From Marsupella aquatica (Eukaryota > Marchantiophyta), in the NCBI GenBank assembly GCA_973895155.1, contig OZ316894.1, positions 17,360,001 to 17,424,000 of the forward strand: a stretch of 64,000 nucleotides of DNA. Direction: 5' to 3'. The position numbers and the translations under genes are program-made. Shown here piece by piece: positions 31,434 through 40,958 of this stretch. The notes below the pieces were generated by a model. The model had not been told where the DNA came from. It saw only the letters and a list, made by a program, of their open reading frames with translations, and ran no database searches. Numbering within the stretch: the first letter of the stretch is position 1; the number at the start of each line of letters is the position of its first letter.

Positions 31434-32240
31434 AATTACAGACTTTGGAAAACTCAAAATAACTACGATATCGGATCGTGTTATTGTACAATCAAAAAGC
31501 AAAAGCATAAAGACCGAACAACCCAATAAAGGGGTTAAGCCAGGAGTAAGAGCAGGTGATGAGAAAGATAGTAAGCCAACACCCCTTTAGCCTTGAAGAT
31601 CCTTGAGTGGGATGACTATTGTCAGAGGGAACTATTAATCATTTATTGTATCCATGTAGTGGTCTGTTCCACTTTACAGTAGATGCGCCCCCAAATTGAG
31701 ATTTGAGCCTGGGAAGTCATGCGAGCTCTTCAGCAATGGCTGATTCAGTGAGGTATACCACAAGATTACATCAGCAATTGGTCAAAAATGGTGTTATATG
31801 CTTCATAGGGGCTTGTTTGTTGTTGGAACTATATTGAAAGTTCAAGAAAACATAAACTGAGAGTTTTCCCCTCCAACCTGTTTGAGGTTATGCTTAGCAA
31901 ATAGATTTTATGACTTAGGTCAAAAATCTAGATTCTGTTTCGTCAGGTTTAGGGATCTGACTTAGATCTAAAACTTGACAAACAGAATCCGGTTTTTCTT
32001 TCTTCTAGTCTTTAGTGTTTGTCCTCTTTGAACTTCTTTTGCTTTCCCTGCATTGTACTTTTTTGGTCCTTTTTGTTAAGATTATGGTTTTGATCTTAAG
32101 ACAGATTTGAAACTATATATAACATTGCCAGATTGAAAGCAAAAAGTGCCCAACAAGGAGACAAGATCACAAAGGAAGGAGACCCAATGAAGGGGAGAAA
32201 ACAAGGGAAAAACCTAGACGACAAAAAGAACAAAAAGCCT

Positions 32241-32560
32241 GAAAGTCAACCAATAGGCTTAGGTCAGTTGGCCAGGGCATTAGCCTAGGACCAAGAGGTC
32301 CCAGGTTCAATTCCCCCTCCACACTCAAGGGGTGTGGATGGTTTGTGTGTGTGTGTGTGGGGTGGGGTGGGGTGGGAGTACTGGTTTCACTTCGGCCCCT
32401 GGCTAGTCTGCTTTGGGGCCTTGGTTCAACCCTCTCTCCCTCCTGGTATAGGTCCCTGTTGGATCCATGGGTACTATCCCCTTGTGGCTCTTCACAAAAT
32501 AAATGCTTCAAAGTGGATCATCTACACTTTGTTGGACGGGTCTGCTTTTGGTTTTGAGGC
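32241..32560 (+). mobile_element. tRNA-derived SINE-like element, copy 2
   Basis: The head resembles a tRNA gene, with an A-box-like TTAGGTCAGTTGGCCAGGGC and a B box GGTTCAATTCC about 40 bp later. It is followed by CTCAAGGGGTGTGGATGG, a (GT)n(GGGGT)n run at 32341-32378, CCCTCTCTCCCTCCTGGT and a 3' part ending TTTTGAGGC. It matches the inverted copy at 31153-31433 along its length, including the same 3' end point. The flanks contain only an imperfect A-rich candidate target duplication (AACAAAAAG-like). The tRNA fold is too degenerate to be a functional tRNA gene. Confidence 0.75.
32341..32378. repeat. (GT)n / (GGGGT)n microsatellite inside the SINE-like element
   Basis: About eight GT units pass into four GGGGT units. 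The inverted sister copy has a shorter TG-rich stretch at the same place, so the array expanded inside the element. Confidence 0.9.
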
Positions 32561-33360
32561 AACAACAAAAAAAGTGCAAGGGATCAATGGCAAAAGAGCT
32601 AATGCCCTGAACAGCAAACTGAGAAGCATGGTAGACCTCTGGAGTAAACCGCATAAGTGGTCACAAAAGAGGAATTTAACTAGGGGCCCTAAAATTAACG
32701 GCCTCAGGCCTACCCAGAATAGTGAATGCTTGATTGCCCTCTATAGTGCAATTGACACCAAGATTGACACTTGCTGTTGAAAGATACTAGTGAGTACCAA
32801 AATTGGGGGAAAAGGCCTCTGCTCTACACAAAAAACCACACAAGCTCCAAGGAAACAGTCCAAGATAGGTGAAGAGCCCCAATGATTTGGAAATGGGAGA
32901 AACTAGAAAATGCCTAGAGGAGAGATCCACACTAAGAACTCAAGAAACCCTACTATCAGAAAGAACAATTATATTTGAGGTAGTGACATGGTGGTTGGGC
33001 ATGTCTGTTATTGGTAGATATAGTAGGTGAAAAAGCTATGGTGGTGGACAAGGGCTTAGGGTTTAAGTTAGTTGGGATATATGGCTTGGCAAAAAAATTC
33101 TACATCATAATTCGCAATAAGTGTACCTTTTTGACCTATTCAATTCAATAAGGTGAAACCATAGGTCCCAATTCCTCTGACAAATTTTTTAAAATTTGAC
33201 TATCCTTTTGCATGGGGACGGGGATGGGGAGTTCAAGATCTACTCAGTACAGCTGTAGGCTATGAGTTTTCAGGTAATGTAAGTTTCTGATATTTAGACT
33301 ATGCATGTGAATGAGTACTGACATAGGAGTCTGGGTACAAAAAGCCCTTGATATTCATAA

Positions 33361-33718
33361 GATCATCTCCAACCCAACTGAGTTTTATTATTGTAGTAGG
33401 GTGTTGACCAAACCCAGTAAAAAGAATGCAAAAAGTCGGTCCAATCCACTCACTTGGAGTGCTACTGGGAGTGCTCATGGGTTTTCAGGAGCAATGTTCT
33501 TTGGTTATTGGATGAAGATATTATACAGGGTCGTTGCTGCTGAGTTTTCAAGATTTCAATCTAGGTTGTCATATGATGACACCTGCTGTTTAGGGAAATT
33601 ACCTGGTCAATGCTGGGGTTGCTTCTCAATTGGCCATGATAGATATACATGGGGAAGTTGTCATACTGGGTTTTTTACGTACCCAGTAGGCAAAGCCCCT
33701 GTTAGGTTGGAGATGCTC
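33361..33718. mobile_element. 358-bp element with 18-bp terminal inverted repeats (MITE-like)
   Basis: GATCATCTCCAACCCAAC at 33361-33378 is matched, with two mismatches, by the inverse complement of 33701-33718. A second inverted pair (AAACCCAGTA near 33410 and TACTGGGTTT near 33664) lies inside the first. The CATCTCCAACC terminus resembles termini of small non-autonomous plant DNA transposons. A clear target-site duplication is not visible, so the superfamily is open. Confidence 0.6.
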
Positions 33719-35859
33719 AAGCAGGTATTCAGGATTGGCAGAATTAACATTTGACACATGCAAGCTTTTTGCAAGAGTAAATTGATTAGAAATACCCCCA
33801 AAAAACTCATTTCTCACATGCAAGCTTTTTGCAAGAGGACGTTGACCATAAAGCCCCATTCACTGACTGGATACTAATATCTTTTAAAAACACATTCTAA
33901 AGGGGGTCTGCTACAGAAAGAGACGGTCAAGCGGTGTCTTTGGGTTCACTTCGAAGTTACTTTGTCTCGATTTTGGAGAAGGGTGCACAGGCGTCAGCAT
34001 TTCCCACTTCCACAGAAAAGCGCCATAGAGAAGGTGAAGCTATGTCTGAGGAGGCTACAGCGCAAACTCAAAATCCGAATCTGTGCGAGAAAACGGAGCT
34101 CAGGCGAAAAGGGAGTGTGGGTAACTTCGTAATCACTACTGTACTGCCCCCTCGCTCCCAGCTGGCGAAGCGAGGCAAACAATCAATCGACGTTTGGCTA
34201 CAAGATCGACTACACGGTTTTGGCCATGCAATTATTGGTTGAATCATAAGAGTTTTGGCGAGTTTTGGCGGCTGGGTACTCAGGCAATTGCGGTGCCGAT
34301 GAACTGACTCCCAATTCTCCATCATTGTACCTTAGCAAATTGAAAGAATCCGAGTTGACACTCAACTGATACAAGTGAAAATGAATTCACGGTCACTAAT
34401 ATTATTCTCCAAAGTTGTACTTTGGCAAGTTGAATTGAATCAGATCTGACATTTCACTCAACTGATACACGTGAAACTGAATTGACGGTCACTGACATTG
34501 AACCTACTGTCGTCTGTATTAGATTCATAGTTCACTGAAATCCAACCTGGGTATGACAAACCTTCCAATTACGTCAGACACTTCAAATCTGTGTTCAGAG
34601 ATAGTTGATTTTGAGTCCAGTTCCGTTGAAAGTAAAACTCTGGATGGCAGCCAAACGCAACCAAAACTGTTTTCGTTTACCGAAGACAATTCCAATACCA
34701 TACTGAATCCGAGATCAAAATACCTCGACTTCATCTCAAGTCCTGGCTTTCCATACAAAATTACAGACCGGAATTCCTCTTGCATCGCAGGCCCGCCAAT
34801 GCGATGGATCCATGTGCTTTCTGCGGACTGAAGATGTGTATAAAGTTCCGTGACCCACTCTTGCTCACTGTGTTTGTCAACTACATAACACACCACAACA
34901 GAGCTAAAATTGCTGCGGTTTGTAGGGCTTGGGCCTACATAAGGCTCACGCTTACAAGAACAAGACAGCTCTCGCAGTGCAAGTGAGCAGAATCGAAACA
35001 GGTGAACAGGAGCCCGATGAATACTTGAACGTCAAGGAGGGAAGATTCAATCTTGCATTGCGAAGAGCAACTTAAGACACATGAGCCATGTTTTGGTCCA
35101 ACGGCTCCGGCAGACTTCATGCAGAGCTCAGAGAAAGCATTCATCTATTTAACGTAATCGTTCATGAGAACTGCAATTGAAGAAGAAAACTTGTTCTTCT
35201 ATATCTTATCTTCCCACTGCCATAGCAGCTATCCTTCGCTAGCTCCGGAAATATCTGGTACCATTTGTACTTCACCCAAAAATCCAGAAGTCACATTTTG
35301 ACCTCTTCGACATTTACAAAAATATTGTTCCTGGGTCGGCTTTCTAAGATCTTGCACAGCCACCTGTATCAGCACTTTGTTCTTGTAAATGCAGTGTTCC
35401 AAAATGAGTGGATGTAGCGGCAGATCGAGCACGTCTAACATAATTCACATCCTTAAATGTACCCCGACGTGCAGATCGTCGAGCAACGCAAATTTGAGGG
35501 CCAACAAAGGTTCCTCTTAACAAGCAATTTCAGCATCTGTAACGGTTCCAAACCAGTGTCAGCCACGGGGAAAAGAATCTTACAATTTCTAAAAAATCTT
35601 CGTTGATCGATCATAAAACTATCATATTTTCCTGACCAAAAGCTACCACACAGCCATGGTACCAGTTTTTTCGCAGCTTTCCCTGATGGAACGATACTAA
35701 CAGCCAAGTATCCTTCACAAGACAACACCTCAGCGAACGGTACACATGACACATCAACGACACCCTCTTCGAGAAGGATCAGGCCCACCTTACTTGCATC
35801 ATCTGCTCCTCTATCAAGTATACCCTCTTCGAGTAAAATCAGGCTCAACTTGATTTGCA

Positions 35860-38244
35860 TCACCTCCTCCTCCTCATGCTCTTCGATCTCTTCTCTCGCT
35901 TTTTGTAGCGTGCATTCTCAACTTCCAGCTTTTCATTTGTTTCCATTATTTTCGACACCCGTGAGTTCTGCATTTCTGCGAACACAAGGATCTGATGGAG
36001 TAGGGCTCTGAGTTTGGTGTTCTCCTCTTCCGCCTGGCCTGCGCTGTCCTTACTCTCAACGTTCCCGAGCTGCTCTCGTCCGATAACTGCTGCAGAAGAA
36101 ACACATTTTATATCATACTTTCCACACAAAAGTCTAGGGCCAACGCGTAACAAAGGCCAAGAGACCTTAACTGCTTCACTTGTAGCTTCACTTGTATACT
36201 CCGCATTCGCAAATCGGGTTACACCATACTCAAAACGTTGCGGAAGGTTCATTACAATGAACACCGTTACAATTTGGGTAACACTTTCGTTCTTGTCTCA
36301 CCATATTTCATGTGAAAATCAACATGATTACTTAAAAATAATTCACGCTGCAAACCAGACCTACTGATGCATTACGATATGTGTTTCAGATAGGAGGAGA
36401 AACTCACATTCGTCGTTGCTGGGATTGTTGCCTTCTTGGAAATCTTCCTGCCTTTCTTGCGGAAGACCTTCATGCATTAAAGCCGGGACTGTACCGGAGT
36501 TCTCGTTGTTGACATGACTGGAATATTCATTGCCGGAGACAACTGCGACACAAGGTCCAGACTCGTGGTCACTTGATGCGTTCCCCTCTGCAATTTCATT
36601 CGAAGGACTTGGAGTTGTGTTGTTCTGCATGAATCTGTCGGGCACCCTTACCTGCTCACGATGTAATTCTCTTGTTTGGCAGTTATACTCAGCGTTTGGA
36701 TAGGAGGAACTGTCATTAAGGTCCATATGATTTCTCTGCTGATCACATTCAGGAGTCGTCGGACGAATCTCGTCATCCAATCTTTCATGCCCTGTATTGT
36801 ATAGGGAGAGAGAATGCAAAGGCACATCCTCTCCTGCACAGTTTTCTCCTTCTGTCCTCCACTGGCCGTCTCTCAACCGATCTCCTGAGGGTTCGTGATC
36901 ATAAAATTCAGTTCCCTCACAAGCTGTTGCCAAGCCCACCTCCACAGTTTCAGGATTGGTAATCATGTCCACCAACTCCTGCAGCTTGAACACCTCCCCG
37001 GTGATGTTCTTGCGAATATCACGGATAACTTGATTCACTCCCTACACCCAGCAGACAGTAATAAAGAGTTAGCACTTTAATACGAAAATCTATTACCCTC
37101 TTAACTACATCGTCAAGGGAATACGATGAGATTCACCTAAAAAGGAAGAGTGAGAAAAAGAACAGAAATTGAGAAATGCCTACAGGAATCAAGTCTACCT
37201 GCACGCTGTCAAGTTGAAGGAGTAGTGCTGTGATGCACTCTGACACCCTGAGTCGCTCCATATCGTCAGAACGCAGCTTGGAGTGGAAATTAGGGCTGGA
37301 CACCTGAACAGTAAGCTCTCTCAATTTGGCCCTTACATCGGCAATGTTACGCAGGTGCTTCAAAGGGTTCGAGCGTCTTACTCTATAGCCGCGGAAACCA
37401 GATTGGATAATCACGGCAGCGGTCACAGTTCTAAGAGCTTCCAACCCCTCTAGACCGCAGTTTCCAACCACTGAGTCACTTTCTACGTCAGCTCTTTCAC
37501 GTGGGGACATTGTATCGACGTCCCCTTTATGGTACTCATATTCCAATCTTGAATCATATGGTCGCTTGTTGGCCTGCTCTGGATAGGAGCAATTGTCCAA
37601 GCTGTGATTCCTTTTCAAAGACTGGTTAGAGACAAGGTCGATGTGGGACGTTGAGTTGGAGCGCCCCATGTTGGGATAGTTTCCGATTTCTTGCCATCGA
37701 GACGTGGGTGCCCCATCGACGACAGCATCGATGACCTCCATGAACTGAACCACCTCACGATTGACGCTTTTTCGAATGTCGCGAACGGTAGGATGGACGT
37801 CCTGAAGACATCGATAGTATGAGAAAACCTTAACACTCTGCCGACGTCATGATCGAGCCGTATTTCTTGATCTATAACCGGGTCTCTGACAACGAAACCT
37901 AAACTTGGCAAATCATCTACAAGGCAACGTTAACGGTAAGGACGCCAAGACTTGAAAAAATTTAGACAGGTCCTCCAGGCCGTTGCAGATACCTGAAGCG
38001 CATCGAGTTGGAGCACCAACCCCATGATTCCTTCGGACAGCTTGCTACACTCCATGACATCCACACAAATTCTCTCGATGTAAGCCGGGTCAGCGGCTTT
38101 CCACTGCAACTCGCGCAACGTCCGTCTGACGGCGTTGATCTTGCGCAGGTGCGTCAAGGGCTGGCGCTTACGAACATTGTAGCCCCTGAAGGCCGCTTGT
38201 ATTGACATGGCTGCCTCCACCGCTGCTGCTAGGTCATCCTCCAT
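35860..38244 (-). CDS. BAG-family co-chaperone with two tandem IQ-BAG modules, 4 exons
   Basis: Exons in transcript order: 38244-37993, 37801-37199, 37041-36408, 36089-35860 (TGA at 35860-35862), giving 572 residues. The ATG at 38242-38244 is the first in frame after an upstream stop at 38401-38403. Residues about 11-30 form a calmodulin-binding IQ motif (SIQAAFRGYNVRKRQP). A three-helix BAG domain runs to about residue 115 and is split by a phase-0 intron after LVLQLDALQ. Residues about 210-230 form a second IQ motif (IIQSGFRGYRVRR). A second BAG domain extends to about 316, split by a phase-0 intron at the same place (LLLQLDSVQ). An acidic, Asn/Ser-rich low-complexity region follows, then a coiled coil (about 500-555) and a basic tail KKREKRSKSMRRRR that could be a nuclear signal. 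BAG domains bind the HSP70 ATPase domain and IQ motifs bind calmodulin. Known plant IQ-BAG proteins (BAG5-8 type) normally have one module. Confidence 0.92.
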
Positions 38245-40958
38245 ACTGCTGCTCCAAATCCCTTTCTCCGACTGCTCACTTCCTTGCTTGCAGGTTTGCC
38301 AGCCAGCCGGCCACTGGATTCGGTCAGTGCACACACTAAGTGCCTCCACTGCTGCCGATGGTAGCCGAGCTGCTCCTTCACAACCAATAAACTCTAGTTG
38401 CTAGTCTCGGCAAACGAGTTCTTCTTTCAATCTGCTACTCTGCAACTGTTGAAATCGCAGTTCCTGTTCACGAACTGCTCGATCGAAGACTCCTGCTGCT
38501 GAAAGCTAACTTACTAACGAAATTCAGGCTCGGTGACTGCTACAGTGATGACTGTTGCCGATCTACTCTCGTGCTGACGTGCTACGTCAAACGGGCCCAC
38601 TCATCACATTCATCAAACATCACAAACGTCAAAAGTTCTCCTCAGCCGTGGCAACAAAAACCCCATGGCTCGGAGGAAGAAGCGTCGTTTGCGATGGGAG
38701 CTTGACAGCGTCGTGCGAATCAACAATCGACACCAAATTACTCGTCTTCGATACACCCGTCGTCGTCGGGAATGGAAAGATCGGCCACATTCCTCCACGC
38801 TGCAAAATTTTCGAACCGATGGAAAGAAAAGCTTTGCTCGTGCAGAACGTCGTTGCGAAGGAACGCTTCTTGAAGTTAAACCCTCCCTACTCCCTTCGCA
38901 GATGGGACAGTCTTGTCTTTGAGGGTTCCATGCCTTGTATAGGATAATGAGGGTTTAGTCAGTCTTTGAGGGTTCCATGCCTTATATAGGGAAATGATGG
39001 TTTGCTCTGGGGTTACTAGTCTGGGGTTACTAGTCTGTAACCCTTTGACCAAAAAGTGGGAGTGGTAATGAGTCTGGGGTTACTAGTCTGTAACCTGTGA
39101 CCAAAAAATGGGAGTGGTAATGAGTTTGGGGTTACTAGTCTGTAACCTGTAACCAAAAAGTGGGAGTGGTAATGAGTCTGGGGTTACTAGTCTGTAACCT
39201 TGTGACTAAAAAGTGGGAGTGGGTAATGAGTCTGGGGTTACTAGTCTGTAACCTTGTGACCAAAAAGTGGGAGTGGGTAATGAGTCTGGGGTTACTAGTC
39301 TGTAACCTTGTGACCAAAAAGTGGGAGTGGGTAATGAGTCTGGGGTTACTAGTCTGTAACCTTGTGACCAAAAAGTGGGAGTGGGTAATGAGTCTTGGGT
39401 TACTAGTCTGTCTGGGGTTACTAGTCTGCAACCCTGAAAGTGAGGAAATGCTGACGTGGAGTGTTTGGCTTGTCTAGAAGTTTACACCACCTTTGAGAGG
39501 TGGTCCATACAATTCCAAAGTTTGGCTCCTTCATTCAAGGGCTTTACAATTACTGTAGTTCATTTAAAACAATGTTTGCTCTGGAGTCTACTGTATGTTT
39601 ATTAGAACAAGAAGTGCCCCCCAGTTTGCTTTGGTGAAAAAAGTTAACAAGTAGCACAGATGTCTTGTAATGCCACCATTAGAGTCTTCCTTGAAACTAT
39701 ATTTTTATACATTTTAAACCACTAATGCCTCACTGCAAGGGGAACAAAAACAGCCCAAGGCAAAACAGCCACAACACCCACTGGGCAGGCCACCATTAGA
39801 CTCTTGAGGTTGTCATAAACAAATGGACACCCTGGTCCATTTCTATTCTGGATGTTGCATTTATTTTGTCCAAACCTAACACATGTTGGCTCAGGCACTT
39901 TCACCCCAACTTTCACTGTAGTCTATGCAATGGATCTCACCTTACAATGGGTGAACAATGATGATTTCTGCCCCCAAGTTCTTGTAAAACCCTGTAGAGG
40001 ATGGGTTTGCTCCCTATATCTATCAAAGAATGGGTTCTTCTCCACATTATTGTTTGATTCATTTTTTCACATTAAGTTTGCACATATTTTACACTTTAAA
40101 TGCATTCATTGCCTATTTGGATTGCAGGAACTCGCCCCAAAGTCATTTGTGTAGAAACTCTAACTTGTTCTGCAAATTAGTCTGTTGAATGAACTTTTTA
40201 ATGCAAGCCATATTGTTAAATCAGCTTACTTTTACAATGTACCAAAATCATCTAAATATCTTAAGGTGAACAAATTTACCAAGTTACCCTCTCGGTTACC
40301 CTTGCAATGTCTCTGCTTGGCAAACATGTCCCTAGTTTCTCATGGCGGCCATGGCTCTATGGAGATTGCAACAGGTCATAACCTGTATATATTGCACTGT
40401 ATTGTGACAATAGTGCACATAGAATAGTTACAAAGTTTTACTTCATTACTCTGAACGGCCATTGAACTGGAGGTGGGATAGGAACACTTGCATTCCAGAG
40501 AATTTGGTAACTTATGGGGGGTAATTTGGTGCTTTCTCTTACACAAACAGGTAGGATTTTCAGCATTTTACTGTCCATTTCTTAGATCTTGAATCGAACA
40601 GTCAAAAAATTCAGGATAGTCATGAGCCTGTTTGTAGAGCACTGCGGCCCATACTGAAATTGATCGATGCTTGGATAATTGTTAGTAGTGGACCCAGTGC
40701 TTGACTAATTTTAGAGCCAGATACATGCTTAATTGGCCAATTTCAACAATGTACCTTGCTCAACTAAATTTTAACAATAGCTCGAGATTTGACAACAAAC
40801 TACAGTATCTATCATACAAGCAGGTTCAACCTTCTCAAAACGATTTTGTTTGTACAAGATCCGAAGCTCTAGAAAAATGATGACAATAGATGTTTTGATT
40901 TCTTAATTTCTAGATTATTCTAATCACTGATGACAAAAAATAAATTGAAAGCCAATGG
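38245..40958. other. Intergenic region between the IQ-BAG gene and the dynein 3' end
   Basis: The right end should contain the dynein 3' UTR and the left end the IQ-BAG 5' UTR and promoter. An open frame at 38555-38947 (+) has no recognisable domain. At 38919-39003 a 50-bp segment (CTTTGAGGGTTCCATGCCTT and following) is duplicated in tandem. The 39008-39433 minisatellite is listed separately. Beyond 39.5 kb I see only unique A+T-rich sequence. Confidence 0.5.
39008..39433. repeat. Minisatellite of 51-54-bp units, about eight copies
   Basis: Each unit reads GGGGTTACTAGTCTGTAACC, then TTGTGACCAAAAAGTGGGAG and TGGTAATGAGTCT with one- to three-base length differences. Partial units occur at both ends. 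The middle units are 54 bp and almost identical, so they create open frames of 18-residue repeats on both strands (39160-39477 + and 39135-39431 -). These are best explained as by-products. GGTTAC and GTAACC within each unit form a short inverted pair. Confidence 0.95.

Larger units (their letters stand above)
28370..35859. other. Intergenic region with small mobile elements and duplications, no supported gene
   Basis: This interval separates the copia insertion from the IQ-BAG gene. It contains a foldback hairpin, a SINE-like pair, a small inverted-repeat element and several tandem duplications, each listed separately. Open frames such as 33311-33754 (+) and 34525-34896 (-) show no recognisable domain, and the first lies inside the inverted-repeat element. 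The right end should contain the 3' UTR of the IQ-BAG gene. There, a 60-bp duplication (about 35761-35870) reaches the last codons of that gene. Confidence 0.5.

Noticed and set aside
32255-32325. Possible tRNA gene with A and B boxes
   Set aside because: The acceptor, D and anticodon stems do not pair properly and a related inverted copy with a long shared 3' body exists, so a SINE-like element fits better.
33311-33754. 147-codon open frame on the plus strand
   Set aside because: Most of it lies inside a small inverted-repeat element, and no domain or compositional sign of coding is seen.
34525-34896. 123-codon open frame on the minus strand downstream of the IQ-BAG gene
   Set aside because: Overlapped by a 92-codon frame on the opposite strand and no recognisable motif. 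Kept as unassigned sequence.
35453-35863. 136-codon open frame just after the IQ-BAG stop
   Set aside because: It is in a different frame from the last exon and contains a 60-bp tandem duplication. It is most simply 3' UTR.
39135-39477. Repetitive open frames of 98-105 codons on both strands with 18-residue repeats
   Set aside because: They arise because the minisatellite unit is 54 bp without stops. Overlapping frames on opposite strands of a simple array are not evidence for a protein.
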